Virus record (IMG/VR): IMGVR_UViG_3300008110_006825
Coordinates: 1-35,960 of that record
Origin: a virus
Length of the DNA: 35,960 nt
Direction: 5' to 3' (one strand)
Shown here: positions 22,869 through 31,574 of the stretch, in pieces
Layout of the letters: each line of letters opens with the position of its first letter
Position numbering within the stretch: the first letter of the stretch is position 1
Translations under genes and position numbers: made by a program
The notes under the pieces: generated by a model
What the model was told of the DNA's origin: nothing
The model's input: the letters and a program-made list of their open reading frames with translations, nothing else
Databases searched by the model: none

Positions 22869-24035
22869 TTATACACCCATTATTGAGATTAGTCTATCAA
22901 TTCGTTCTTTATTTACAAATTGACTATTACCAACATATACTCCGTTTTGATGAAGTATAGAAACATTTGGTATTTCTTTCTGAGTACAAAGTTTATATTT
23001 ACTAAATGCAGGATGCAAAAGAATATTTCCACTAATAATAGGACGATACTCTATACCACTTGATTTCAATTCTTCTTTCATTAATGAAATTTTATATTTT
23101 TCTTTAGCAATAATAGGAAAACAAAAACTACTATTTCCTATCTGATATTCAGGAACAAAATAATTTTCAGTCTTAAATATCCTATCCCACCAATATTTAA
23201 AGTTTTCTCTACGAATTTGGATATTACTATCTAACCTCTTTAATTGAGAAAGTCCTAAAACAGCACAAACCTCATGATTTCTAAGGTTAAATCCTTCAGT
23301 CATAAACAAAAAGGTAGGATCAATATTTGGATTTTCTTCTGAGTACTTTTTAAACATATGAGGAGATGCTTCTCGTGCCATTCCATGACTACGTTTCATT
23401 CTCATCAACTCATAAAGTTCGGTATTATTAGTACAAACAACCCCACCCTCAACTGTTGTAATATGATGACCAAAATAAAAACTAAAAGTTGATCCTACAG
23501 AATTTATTCCACGTTTATTTCCATCTGGACCCCTTACTCCGTGAGACTCACAAATATCTTCCATAATTAATGCATTCGGAAAGATTTCACGAACCTTTTC
23601 TACATTAGAAGAAAGTCCAATCAGATGAGTAATGAATACTGCTTTAATGTCTGGATGTTCAGATGCAATATATTTCAACTCATCAACATCAAAAGAAAAA
23701 TTCTTAAGATTAATATCACAAAAAATAGGTTGAAGATTTGCCTGAATTACAGGAGCAATATTAGTCATCCAAGTACAAGACGGAACAAGAACTTTATCTC
23801 CATCTTGCAATCCATAATGTTCTTTAACTGAAGAAATTAACAAAGTATTTGCTGTACTTCCACTTGAAACATATAAAGAATGTTTAACACCTAACCACTC
23901 AGACCATTTCTGTTCAAATTCCCGAACCTTTGGTCCATTGGTAAGTTTATCACTCATTAAAAGAAACAGTGCCATTTTAAGACGATCAGAAAGTGTGATC
24001 GTATTTTCCATCAACGGCCAAGTAGATTTAGACAT
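22869..24035 (-). CDS. colD: ColD-like GDP-4-keto-6-deoxymannose 3-dehydratase
   Basis: A 388-residue DegT/AHBA-fold PLP enzyme. The usual Schiff-base Lys is replaced by His: TFSFYFGHHITTVEGG. This His is the hallmark of ColD (and the related 3-dehydratase ColD/E1 group), which removes the C3 hydroxyl using PLP or PMP and glutamate rather than transferring an amino group. SSGSTANTLLIS binds cofactor phosphate, and EDICESHGV supplies the Asp. The substrate would be the Gmd product, on the way to GDP-colitose. The gene overlaps fcl by 8 bases. Confidence 0.9.
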   Translation of the reverse strand: MSKSTWPLMENTITLSDRLKMALFLLMSDKLTNGPKVREFEQKWSEWLGVKHSLYVSSGSTANTLLISSVKEHYGLQDGDKVLVPSCTWMTNIAPVIQANLQPIFCDINLKNFSFDVDELKYIASEHPDIKAVFITHLIGLSSNVEKVREIFPNALIMEDICESHGVRGPDGNKRGINSVGSTFSFYFGHHITTVEGGVVCTNNTELYELMRMKRSHGMAREASPHMFKKYSEENPNIDPTFLFMTEGFNLRNHEVCAVLGLSQLKRLDSNIQIRRENFKYWWDRIFKTENYFVPEYQIGNSSFCFPIIAKEKYKISLMKEELKSSGIEYRPIISGNILLHPAFSKYKLCTQKEIPNVSILHQNGVYVGNSQFVNKERIDRLISIMGV

Positions 24036-24954
24036 AATTCCTATTTAAATAATCAACAATTTTTTCAATACCTTCTTTCAAAGAAGTCTTTGGTTTCCAC
24101 CCCAAAGAGTTTAAGTTACTAACATCAAGAACTCTTCTTGCTGCTCCATTTGGTTTTGAAGTATCCCACACTATTTTACCATCATATCCGATGATATTGC
24201 AAATCAAGTCAACTATCTCCACAATACTAGTTTCAATACCAGTGCCAATATTAATAAACGAATCTGTTTTTTGAGTCATTAGAAAAATTGCAGCATCAGC
24301 AAGATCATCGGAATATAAAAATTCTCTTTTAGGAGATCCATCACCAAAACATTCAATCTGAGGAATGTTATCTCTCTTTGCTTTCCAAATTTTATAAATC
24401 AAACTAGACATTACATGTGCGTTAGGAGAATCAATTTTGTTTTCTATACCGTAAATATTACAAGGATTCACAGAAATAAAATTAGATCCATATTGTTTTC
24501 TATATGCCTCACAAAGTTTAATACCAGACACTTTAGCAATCGAATAAAACTCGTGCGTTTTTTCAAAGTTACCCATCATTAGACTTTCTTCTTTTATGGG
24601 CATAGGACTTTCTTTAGGATAAACACAGGAAGAAGCAAAAAACATTAACTTATTAACACCATACTTATGAGAAGATGAAATTACATTATTTTGAATGTTT
24701 AGATTATCCAACAAATAATTCACCGGATTGTTAATATTATCCAATATTCCACCACACTTTGCAGCAGTTAAAAATACATATTCAGGTCTTGCAAGTCTAA
24801 AGAAAGAATCAGTTTCTTCTTGATCTGTAAAATCTATAAGATGACGAGTCCCCTTTATAATATTCGTATAACCTTCACTTTCAAGGTTTCTTACGATTGC
24901 AGATCCAACCATTCCGTTAGCACCAGCAACTAATATCCTAGAATCATTTTTCAT
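24028..24954 (-). CDS. fcl: GDP-L-fucose synthase (or ColC-like epimerase/reductase)
   Basis: A 308-residue [61 protein letters not shown] (Tyr and Lys) and [20 protein letters not shown]. These match the 3,5-epimerase/4-reductase of GDP-fucose synthesis. ColC of colitose synthesis is a homologue, and the neighbouring ColD makes that an alternative or extra role. The ATG at 24954 is used; the frame opens 7 codons earlier within gmd. Confidence 0.9.
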   Translation of the reverse strand: MKNDSRILVAGANGMVGSAIVRNLESEGYTNIIKGTRHLIDFTDQEETDSFFRLARPEYVFLTAAKCGGILDNINNPVNYLLDNLNIQNNVISSSHKYGVNKLMFFASSCVYPKESPMPIKEESLMMGNFEKTHEFYSIAKVSGIKLCEAYRKQYGSNFISVNPCNIYGIENKIDSPNAHVMSSLIYKIWKAKRDNIPQIECFGDGSPKREFLYSDDLADAAIFLMTQKTDSFINIGTGIETSIVEIVDLICNIIGYDGKIVWDTSKPNGAARRVLDVSNLNSLGWKPKTSLKEGIEKIVDYLNRNYV

Positions 24955-25948
24955 TGAGACACATATCTTTAACAAGTTCTTTAAAAGAAGTTCTAGGTTC
25001 CCATCCTAATTTTGCCTTTGCTTTAGATGCATCACCCAATAAGGTATCAACTTCAGCAGGTCTAAAGTATTTCTCATTAACAATGACTCTTACAAGTCCA
25101 GTATTTTTATCCATACCAACTTCATTACCATAAATGTCATTCTGCCATTCAATATCCATACCAAAGTAAGGTGCTGCTTCTTCAACAAATTCACGAACAG
25201 AATATTGTTCTCCAGTTGCAATTACATAATCATCAGGTTCATCTTGCTGGAGCATTAACCACATTGCTTCTACAAAGTCCTTAGCATGTCCCCAGTCACG
25301 TTTTGCGTTCAGGTTGCCAAGTTTAAGAACGGTTTGCCTACCCTCAGACATTGCCTTGAGACCTCGGGTAATCTTACGAGTTACAAATGTCTCTCCTCTT
25401 CTTGGAGATTCATGATTGAAGAGGATTCCAGAGCAGGCATATATTCCATATGCTTCACGATAATTTCTGGTAGTCCAATATGCATAAAGTTTGGCACAAC
25501 CATAAGGAGAACGTGGATAAAATGAAGTAGTCTCTTTCTGAGGAATCTCTTGTACCTTACCAAACATCTCAGAAGTAGATGCTTGGTAAATTCTAACTTT
25601 TTTATCTAAACCAAGAAGACGAACTGCTTCTAGAACACGAAGAGTTCCTAAAGCATCAACTTGACCTGTATATTCAGGAGTTTCAAAAGAAACTTTTACG
25701 TGACTTTGAGCACCAAGATTATAAATTTCATCAGGTTGAACGTCTCGAACTACTCGAATTATATTAGTAGAATCACTAAGATCACCGTAATGAAGTTTAA
25801 TTCTATTAAAAATATGATCGATTCTATCAGTATTAATCATCGAAGAACGACGAATAATTCCATGAACTTCATATCCTTTATCTAAAAGAAATTCTGCAAG
25901 ATAAGATCCATCTTGACCCGTAATACCCGTTATTAATGCTATTTTCAT
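24944..25948 (-). CDS. gmd: GDP-mannose 4,6-dehydratase
   Basis: A 334-residue SDR with canonical Gmd motifs: [60 protein letters not shown] (Tyr and Lys), and [17 protein letters not shown]. It makes GDP-4-keto-6-deoxymannose, the shared precursor for the Fcl, ColD and RMD-like enzymes here. The ATG at 25948 gives the standard N-terminus; a GTG at 25960 in a GTGA overlap is also possible. Confidence 0.96.
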   Translation of the reverse strand: MKIALITGITGQDGSYLAEFLLDKGYEVHGIIRRSSMINTDRIDHIFNRIKLHYGDLSDSTNIIRVVRDVQPDEIYNLGAQSHVKVSFETPEYTGQVDALGTLRVLEAVRLLGLDKKVRIYQASTSEMFGKVQEIPQKETTSFYPRSPYGCAKLYAYWTTRNYREAYGIYACSGILFNHESPRRGETFVTRKITRGLKAMSEGRQTVLKLGNLNAKRDWGHAKDFVEAMWLMLQQDEPDDYVIATGEQYSVREFVEEAAPYFGMDIEWQNDIYGNEVGMDKNTGLVRVIVNEKYFRPAEVDTLLGDASKAKAKLGWEPRTSFKELVKDMCLNEK

Positions 25949-25956
25949 GTTTAGAC

Positions 25957-27057
25957 TCACAAAGAATTTTCATTTAGAAATAAAAATAGTTCTTCATAAT
26001 TTCTGGTTTCTTTATGAAATCTAAAAACTTTTTTATTTCTCTTTCCAAGAATAACGTCAGAAAATTGAGTTCTATTTTGAATAAACTCATCTCCAACAAT
26101 TACTTGATTTGTATTGCAATAATACGCAGCTAAATCTCCAGGACTTGTACCAGTGTTTATAAAATTATCGGAATTATCTACTATCGTCAAAAATAATTTA
26201 ACATCTAAAAATCCGACCATATCAATATAGGTTATGTATTCATTTTCAACAACAGGAAACTTAACAAGATCATTAATTATAACTAAATTAATTTTATTTT
26301 TTATATGAAAATTAATAACCTTAGCATATAAATCAAATTCAACACTCCCAAGTGCAAAATTTCCAGAAATTCCATTATTACCAACTAAGAATTCATTAAT
26401 ATCTTCCGATCTAAAATTTCTAGTCTTCCAACTATTTTTGACAAAAAACGTATTATATTTGCCAATATTTAAATTATCACACTTCGAGAACTTGGGATTC
26501 CATAAATCAAGATCATAATACTGAACTCCCTGTTCATAATATTTGCAAGATGGAAAATACCATTCCCCATCAACACCTTCAGCATACTTATATCCTGGAC
26601 CAGGAGGCCATCCCAATTTCCAATGAAGATCTTTTCCAATTGGATATAAAATATTCCGAAACTCATACTTAGAAAACAATTCTTGATATAAGTCTTCATC
26701 AAAATTTCTAAGGGTGTACCAAAAAGCAATTCCTCTATCAGGAATTGACTGGAAATTATTTAAAAGAAGTTCAGTTTCTTGGCTATTTTTATAAGCCTTA
26801 GTTGTATCAATAAAATTTGTTAGGGTAACAAGAATATCTACATGAGGTTCGTAAAATACTTCTTGTCCAGGAAAACAAAATCCTATAATTGGTCTTTTTA
26901 CATTTTTAAAAAACTCAATAAAAAGTTCATTAAAAAATGTTGGATAAAATCCATATTCAGTCCAAACATAATTAACCAAAGAATATTGTTCGGTATTAAT
27001 ACTATCTAAAATATTTTTAATTTCATCTAAATTTTTTACATTCAAATGTTTAATCAC
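25957..27057 (-). CDS. Unknown protein of the polysaccharide cluster, 366 aa
   Basis: A 366-residue soluble protein, Phe/Tyr/Asn-rich. No signal peptide or membrane segment. Features seen: [39 protein letters not shown], and near the end [20 protein letters not shown], which recalls the donor-site loop of GT-B glycosyltransferases such as GT9. Its place between gmd and a FkbM methyltransferase fits a glycosyltransferase, but I cannot name a family. Confidence 0.6.
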   Translation of the reverse strand: MIKHLNVKNLDEIKNILDSINTEQYSLVNYVWTEYGFYPTFFNELFIEFFKNVKRPIIGFCFPGQEVFYEPHVDILVTLTNFIDTTKAYKNSQETELLLNNFQSIPDRGIAFWYTLRNFDEDLYQELFSKYEFRNILYPIGKDLHWKLGWPPGPGYKYAEGVDGEWYFPSCKYYEQGVQYYDLDLWNPKFSKCDNLNIGKYNTFFVKNSWKTRNFRSEDINEFLVGNNGISGNFALGSVEFDLYAKVINFHIKNKINLVIINDLVKFPVVENEYITYIDMVGFLDVKLFLTIVDNSDNFINTGTSPGDLAAYYCNTNQVIVGDEFIQNRTQFSDVILGKRNKKVFRFHKETRNYEELFLFLNENSL

Positions 27058-27060
27058 AAT

Positions 27061-27786
27061 TTACCTCGACTGAATAAATATATTTTCTCGACCATCCGAC
27101 CAAAAAATTTCATAATTTAAGTCTTCAATAAGAGAATTTAATTGTTCTAGACTGTGCCCACACTGTTCTATATTGTTTGGATTATATTCAAGTAAAATTT
27201 TTGGTCTGTATTTTTTTATTGTTTCAAATCCTCCTTTAATTATATCATATTCTGATCCTTCCGTGTCTATTTTGATTAAATCTATTCTTTTGTTAAGAAA
27301 TAAACTGTCAATAGTAGTGGTTTTTACCGAATACTCATAAGAATCTTCTTTATTAAATCTCACGATATTTTTGCCAAGGGTATTAAGTCCTCTGTGAGAA
27401 TGACATATATTTAAAATAGATTCTCCAACTTTATCTGATAATGCATATTCACTTATGAATACATTTTCTATATCATTGAGAATTAAATTTTCTCTAAGAT
27501 TATCACAAGTCCAAGAGTCTGGTTCAAAACAAAACCAATGAGTAGTTGGATAAAATTTTGCTGCGAGTGAAAATGATCCATTATTTGCTCCAATATCCAA
27601 AATAACAAAATTATCTTGAATTTGATCTACAAATTTTTGAATTACATTTAGTTCCCAAACAAAATGCGTATCCCACTTACCATCTTTTGATGAATGAACC
27701 CAGGATGAATTTAGATATAAGCAGTTTTCAGATACTGGAATTTCAGTTCCATTTACATAAGGAAAACTAATACTATTTGTTGTCAT
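27061..27786 (-). CDS. FkbM-family methyltransferase
   Basis: A 241-residue methyltransferase: NFVILDIGANNGSFSLAAKF (SAM loop), HWFCFEPDSWTCDNLREN, TTTIDSLFLNKRIDLIKIDT and EGSEYDIIKGG are textbook FkbM motifs. Its ATG overlaps the end of the dehydrogenase gene. Third FkbM-type gene in the cluster. Confidence 0.92.
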   Translation of the reverse strand: MTTNSISFPYVNGTEIPVSENCLYLNSSWVHSSKDGKWDTHFVWELNVIQKFVDQIQDNFVILDIGANNGSFSLAAKFYPTTHWFCFEPDSWTCDNLRENLILNDIENVFISEYALSDKVGESILNICHSHRGLNTLGKNIVRFNKEDSYEYSVKTTTIDSLFLNKRIDLIKIDTEGSEYDIIKGGFETIKKYRPKILLEYNPNNIEQCGHSLEQLNSLIEDLNYEIFWSDGRENIFIQSR

Positions 27787-28955
27787 AGATTTACAATAAA
27801 AATTGGTTCAATAACATATTTTTTATCATCAACAAATTTAACCTTTTCCCCATACTTTCCCATCAAGTAATCACAGACTTGAGGAGTAACTCTACTATCA
27901 TTAAGAATGTAAACAGTATGTCCTCGATCTAGTAAATCAATACATAAACGATATTGCTGACTTTCAGTAAGAATATCAGTTCCTTTCTTGTAAGTGATAT
28001 ATTCAAAATAGAAAGGTTTTCTATCAGAATTCATTTTTTCATAATAATCGCAAATAAATCCTGCGTGTTGATTATTAATTTCATCAGTTACTGATCCTAA
28101 ATTATACTCCAGTCCAACCCTTTTAGCAAATGCAGCAAAGGATCTATTATCCCTTGGAAGACAAGGACCACCATAACCAAATCCATATCCAAGATACTTT
28201 CTGCCAATTCTACTATCAGTTCCTACAGCACTCAGAACAGCAGAAACTTCATCCCCACAACCAGAATGATGAAGAACATCACCAAGCATATTTGCGTAAC
28301 TAATTTTAGTCGTCAGGAAACAGTTAATTGCAATCTTAGTTATTTCTGCTGCGGTTGTTGACATCGTACATACTATTGCACGAGTAGTCTGGATTTTATC
28401 ATACAACTTTTTAATCTCAGATACAATTCTGTCATTATCTTCAAAAGGATTTGTCCCCAAAAGAACCATATCAGCGGTACGAAGATCGTTAATAATAGAT
28501 CCTTGTGCGATAAATTCTGGATTGTAGAAGACACTTACACAGGAAGGAAGTTGCTTTTTAAAGTTTTCACAGTCACCAGGATTAGTAGTACATCCAACAA
28601 CAAAATATTTTTTCTTTGGATTTACTTCGATTTCTTCTTTAATATCTTCTACTACACTCCAAATAGCAGAAACATCATAAGAACCATCCTCAAGTGAAGG
28701 AGTTGCGACAAGTGTGTAAATTAAATCACACTCACGAATTACTTCTTTATTATCTGTAGTCGCTCTAAAGTTTTTAGCAACACGAAGAAGGTTTTCTACT
28801 TCTGGTTCATTTGTAGTGATCTTACGGTCATTTAGACCATTAACATAATCTTCTCTAATATCAGAAACTAAAACATCATATCCTGCTGCTTCACATAGAA
28901 GAGCAAAACAAATTCCAAGTCTCCCAGCTCCAATTACTCCAATCTTCATACTCAT
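27783..28955 (-). CDS. Nucleotide-sugar 6-dehydrogenase (UDP-Glc/GDP-Man type)
   Basis: A 390-residue enzyme. KIGVIGAGRLGICFALLCEA is the NAD fold, CTTNPGDCENF the middle block, INCFLTTKISYANMLGDV holds the Lys/Asn catalytic pair, and YGFGYGGPCLPRDNRSFAAF carries the catalytic Cys. It would oxidise a sugar nucleotide twice to a uronic acid. UDP-glucose or GDP-mannose cannot be separated by eye. Its start is an ATGA overlap with the methyltransferase, with GGAG just upstream. Confidence 0.92.
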   Translation of the reverse strand: MSMKIGVIGAGRLGICFALLCEAAGYDVLVSDIREDYVNGLNDRKITTNEPEVENLLRVAKNFRATTDNKEVIRECDLIYTLVATPSLEDGSYDVSAIWSVVEDIKEEIEVNPKKKYFVVGCTTNPGDCENFKKQLPSCVSVFYNPEFIAQGSIINDLRTADMVLLGTNPFEDNDRIVSEIKKLYDKIQTTRAIVCTMSTTAAEITKIAINCFLTTKISYANMLGDVLHHSGCGDEVSAVLSAVGTDSRIGRKYLGYGFGYGGPCLPRDNRSFAAFAKRVGLEYNLGSVTDEINNQHAGFICDYYEKMNSDRKPFYFEYITYKKGTDILTESQQYRLCIDLLDRGHTVYILNDSRVTPQVCDYLMGKYGEKVKFVDDKKYVIEPIFIVNL

Positions 28956-29735
28956 TCTCCTTTAAGTTTCGCTGTAATTAATAAATGCCATCCCAATTTT
29001 TTTTCTAAAACTTTAAACATCTCATCAGGCATAACTTCAAACCAAGGTTGTTTTATATATTTTCCTTCCTTGTATGGTTCAATTTGATAAGGAAAAATAT
29101 GATCTCTTTCTATAGAAATTACATCAAAATCTTTTGAAAGTAAATCATAAATTTCTTCTTCAGTATATGTATAAGCAATAGGACATCCATATTGTGCTTC
29201 TGGTTGATCGAGTCCAATACTAATCATATAATTCTTCCAGGACTCAGATGCATACATCATCAACTTAAATACACCATCCTTACTCATATACTTACTAACT
29301 TCTTTGATTACTTTTTCGGGATGTGGAGTATGGTGGATTACTCCCCAAGAATAAACCAAATGATAATTTTCTTTCGGAAGAAAGTCAGAAAGATTTTCTG
29401 CATTTCCTTGATAAAATTCTCCCCGTTGATTATAAACTTCAAATCTCTTTTTTGCTAGTTCAAGGCTTTCCCCTGAAAGTTCTACCCCTGTATATTCTGC
29501 CCCATATCTAGCAAAATTAATTCCAGCAGTTGCTAGTCCACAACCTATTTCTAAAACTTTTTTTCCATTCCATTCATTAAATTTAGAAAAAGACTTTATA
29601 TGAGGTTCTACAAAAAACTTTTTATTCTCTACTTCATCAAAGTATTCTTTTGAAGTGCGATTTTTTTTTAGAATGATTTACATTACAAGGTCTATTATCC
29701 CAAAAAGTTTTTACTTCTTCAATAGTAGGTTTCAT
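28952..29735 (-). CDS. SAM methyltransferase, frame broken at an A9 tract
   Basis: From the ATG at 29735 the frame reads KPTIEEVKTFWDNRPCNVNH, then meets nine As (29661-29669) and stops 9 codons later. One base less would continue SKKNRTSKEYFDEVE, through KKVLEIGCGLATAGINFARY (SAM motif I) and EYTGVELSGESLELAKKRF, into VYSWGVIHHTPHPEKVIKEV and the C-terminus, about 260 residues of a normal ubiE/Methyltransf_11-type enzyme. So the gene is a sequencing slip, a fresh frameshift, or expressed through slippage on A9. Most other codons show no decay. Confidence 0.85.
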
Positions 29736-29756
29736 AAATTTTTTTATTATTATTTT

Positions 29757-29792
29757 ATTATACTAAAAAAGGAGAGTTTATGCAACTCTCCT
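29757..29792 (-). terminator. Terminator, with a possible -10 just downstream
   Basis: Stem AGGAGAGTT/AACTCTCCT (29770-29778 with 29784-29792, loop of 5) followed on the minus strand by six Ts. It separates the tRNA-side genes from the polysaccharide run. TATAAT at 29757-29762, just after it, could be the -10 for that run, but no good -35 is visible. Confidence 0.75.
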
Positions 29793-29929
29793 ATAGGTCT
29801 TTCATGCACGCCACCAATTCTTTGACTGGAAATTGGAAACCAGGCGGGAGAGAGTCCCATCCGCACCACTTGCTCTTTGAGGAAGCAAGAAACCAAACAG
29901 GGTCATATTTGACTCCACCAGTATAAGTT
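29793..29929. other. 137-base gap with an unstarted open frame
   Basis: No clear gene. On the minus strand a frame reads KYDPVWFLASSKSKWCGWDS then LPPGFQFPVKELVACMKDL and a stop. It looks like real protein (four Trp, balanced composition) but has no ATG, GTG or TTG after the preceding in-frame stop. On the plus strand a 40-codon frame starts ATG at 29803 behind AGGTC. Either a decayed gene, one reached by frameshift from the 78-aa gene, or non-coding. Confidence 0.4.
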
Positions 29930-30166
29930 TTAAGTCATTCCAGGACTAAAGAAAAGTTGGGATAACTTTGATATCTCGGAAATACCAAAGAAAGCACATA
30001 GAAATAATACATCCCAAAGTTTAAGTTTAATCGCAAAAGGTACTGTGAGTAATCCCCCAACAACTTTTAACATTAAACCATATTTAAAATCTCCCCACAA
30101 CATAGTTTGATAACCAATTATAAGGAGAAGGTTTCCAAGATATCGCAAGATACTTGTTTTTGACAT
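29930..30166 (-). CDS. Small membrane protein, 78 aa
   Basis: Seventy-eight residues with two or three hydrophobic segments (YLGNLLLIIGYQTMLWG, GLMLKVVGGLLTVPFAI, LWDVLFLCAFFGI). I recall similar proteins with the GYQTMLWGDFKYGLMLK phrase in other cyanophages, function unknown. Likely sits in the inner membrane. Confidence 0.75.
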   Translation of the reverse strand: MSKTSILRYLGNLLLIIGYQTMLWGDFKYGLMLKVVGGLLTVPFAIKLKLWDVLFLCAFFGISEISKLSQLFFSPGMT

Positions 30167-30221
30167 TAGGGGTTTGCTCCCGACCAGTGCTGTTAAAGTC
30201 CATCCGTGACTATTTAACTAA

Positions 30222-30437
30222 TTATGCAACCTCGACAGACTCAAGATCGGCAAGAACATATTCCATAAGCATTTCGTAGTCATCAAGAGGATCACCAGAG
30301 AACACTACACCTTCATTTTCATAGTAACGGCGAACCTTTTTGTAGAGTTTCGGGTTCTTTACATCAAGGTAGAAATCACCATTTGCTGCACCACGAAGGG
30401 TTTGAACGTCTTTCTTGAATTTAGAAGTGAGAGTCAT
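30222..30437 (-). CDS. Conserved cyanophage hypothetical, 71 aa
   Basis: A 71-residue soluble protein (MTLTSKFKKDVQTLRGAANG at the start, acidic C-terminus MLMEYVLADLESVEVA). The ATG at 30437 lies 23 bases after the -10 of a very strong promoter, which excludes the longer frame from 30488 (it starts inside the -35). The strong promoter suggests early expression, the pattern of host-takeover genes. No family recognised. Confidence 0.78.
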   Translation of the reverse strand: MTLTSKFKKDVQTLRGAANGDFYLDVKNPKLYKKVRRYYENEGVVFSGDPLDDYEMLMEYVLADLESVEVA

Positions 30438-30459
30438 TGTTTTGATTGTTGACCTTGTT

Positions 30460-30488
30460 ATTATAGTGTGTTGATGTTTGAAAGTCAA
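30460..30488 (-). promoter_or_regulatory. Strong early-type promoter
   Basis: TTGACT (30483-30488), 17 bases, TATAAT (30460-30465), minus strand, directly before the 71-aa gene. Confidence 0.85.
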
Positions 30489-30513
30489 GTAGGACGCTTT
30501 GGTAAGTGTCCAG

Positions 30514-30587
30514 TGCTCGTTGTCAGGATTGAACTGACCTCTGCCGATTTATGAGATCGGTCCCTTCAACCAGATGGGTAAACGAGC
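30514..30587 (-). tRNA. tRNA-Met (anticodon CAT)
   Basis: Acceptor GCTCGTT/AACGAGC is fully paired, the anticodon stem CCGAT/ATCGG holds loop CTCATAA, and the T arm is GTCAG-TTCAATC-CTGAC. Discriminator A; CCA not encoded. CAT could also be an Ile-AUA tRNA after lysidine modification, but a TAT tRNA is present too. Its 5' 22 bases lie in the end of the HNH gene. Confidence 0.92.
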
Positions 30588-30952
30588 GTTAATAAACCAG
30601 CGTGTATTTTACGATGGCAGTTAGAGCATACTAAAATACACTTTTCAATCTCTTGTTGAATTTTAGTCCAAGAGTTTGCTTCAATCATTTTAGAAACTTG
30701 TTTTTCTTTTACAGAAGGGTCTAAATGATGATGATCCATACAGCAAGTTGGATGATACTCCCCACAAGCAGAACAAGGAGAATTTTCTTTTAACTCTTTT
30801 AAAAGTTTTCTATTTGTTTCTGCTCTTTTTTGTTTATTTGCATAGTGTCTTTCTTTGTACTCTGGATCATTTTTAAGTTTATCTCTTAGCCAGTTGCGTT
30901 GATACTCTCGTATTAAATCGCAATCTGCTGATGTTTTTCTTTTTCGTGGCAT
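30566..30952 (-). CDS. HNH endonuclease overlapping tRNA-Met
   Basis: A 128-residue zinc-binding HNH-type nuclease: PCSACGEYHPTCCMDHHHLD holds the first Cys pair and His cluster, and CILVCSNCHRKIHAG the second pair and the final His. The N-terminal half is highly basic. Likely a freestanding homing endonuclease. The last seven codons run into tRNA-Met. The ATG at 30952 is chosen because the alternative at 30973 lies 4 bases from a late box; neither has a clear ribosome site. Confidence 0.82.
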   Translation of the reverse strand: MPRKRKTSADCDLIREYQRNWLRDKLKNDPEYKERHYANKQKRAETNRKLLKELKENSPCSACGEYHPTCCMDHHHLDPSVKEKQVSKMIEANSWTKIQQEIEKCILVCSNCHRKIHAGLLTLVYPSG

Positions 30953-30976
30953 ATTAAGTTGTATATAACTCATAAC

Positions 30977-30984
30977 TATTTATT
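30977..30984 (-). promoter_or_regulatory. Late-type promoter (AATAAATA) for HNH gene
   Basis: AATAAATA on the minus strand between tRNA-Ile and the HNH gene, within an inverted repeat (CATAACT...AGTTATG). Confidence 0.45.
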
Positions 30985-30999
30985 AAAGTTATGAGTAAG

Positions 31000-31071
31000 T
31001 AGGACCGCCGAGAATTGAACTCGGTTCTGCCGCTTATAAGGCGACGGCTTTAACCAATAAGCAACGGTCCC
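31000..31071 (-). tRNA. tRNA-Ile (anticodon TAT)
   Basis: Acceptor GGGACCG/CGGTCCT (first pair G.T), D stem GCTT/AAGC, anticodon loop CTTATAA, T arm CCGAG-TTCAATT-CTCGG. It reads AUA, a codon common in this AT-rich phage and rare in GC-richer hosts. Confidence 0.92.
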
Positions 31072-31109
31072 TTAAGACCAAATCATTTTAGGAGATTTGG
31101 AACCCTTCG

Positions 31110-31343
31110 TCAAGACCCTTCTTCGTGGTCTGTGTGAATCTTAACTATCTCTTCAAGATCCACATTTGCTTCGTTACATATACTAACCACTTCTTTGTAA
31201 GGAACCATTACTGCATTTCCGTGTTGACTTTTAATGAGTAGGGTTTCTCCGTTTTCTACTCTATTCATAAGATTATCAAAATCTGCTTGAAACTCTTCAA
31301 TTGTAAAGGATGGAAGTTTTTCGATTTCTTGGTTCATTTTCAT
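31110..31343 (-). CDS. Phd/YefM-like antitoxin-family protein
   Basis: Seventy-seven residues. PSFTIEEFQADFDNLMNRVE and NGETLLIKSQHGNAVMVPYK match the N-terminal DNA-binding fold of Phd/YefM antitoxins (T-x2-E/D-F... then GE-x-LLI...G..VA/MVP). The acidic, less regular C-terminus is where toxin binding occurs. No toxin gene lies beside it, so it may repress transcription or neutralise a host toxin. It stands between two tRNA genes. Confidence 0.78.
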   Translation of the reverse strand: MKMNQEIEKLPSFTIEEFQADFDNLMNRVENGETLLIKSQHGNAVMVPYKEVVSICNEANVDLEEIVKIHTDHEEGS

Positions 31344-31359
31344 AAAGTGATTTTATGAG

Positions 31360-31431
31360 TCGGGGTGACTGGGATCGAACCAGTGTCTTCTTGCTCCCAA
31401 AGCAAGCCGTCTACCTCTGACTTACACCCCG
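31360..31431 (-). tRNA. tRNA-Pro (anticodon TGG)
   Basis: Acceptor CGGGGTG/CACCCCG, anticodon stem CTTGC/GCAAG with loop TTTGGGA, T arm ACTGG-TTCGATC-CCAGT, discriminator A, no encoded CCA. Confidence 0.93.
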
Positions 31432-31439
31432 GTTTACCA

Positions 31440-31556
31440 TTATTTAGTTCGGTGTATAAACATAATACCAGCAAAAGGAACGATTGTCAACCCGCACCCG
31501 CAGAGGAAAAGGAAAAATGGATTTGCTGCGAGTGCTTCTACGATGTGGAAAATCAT
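31440..31556 (-). CDS. 38-aa single-pass membrane protein
   Basis: MIFHIVEALAANPFFLFLCG followed by a second hydrophobic half (CGLTIVPFAGIMFIH) and RTK. One long or two short membrane helices with a basic end. Ends 8 bases before tRNA-Pro. A promoter for the tRNA lies inside its coding sequence, so the two functions share DNA. Family not recognised. Confidence 0.6.
   Translation of the reverse strand: MIFHIVEALAANPFFLFLCGCGLTIVPFAGIMFIHRTK
31462..31490 (-). promoter_or_regulatory. Promoter upstream of tRNA-Pro
   Basis: TTGACA (31485-31490), 17 bases, TATTAT (31462-31467) on the minus strand, about 31 bases before tRNA-Pro. It lies inside the 38-aa reading frame. Confidence 0.7.
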
Positions 31557-31574
31557 TACTATTTACTGATTATT

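Noticed and set aside
9633-29735. The sugar cluster as a host contig or misassembly
   Set aside because: Flanking phage genes, overlapping gene style, the late-type box at 22854 and continuous orientation all fit a phage genome; large LPS-type clusters are known in this phage group.
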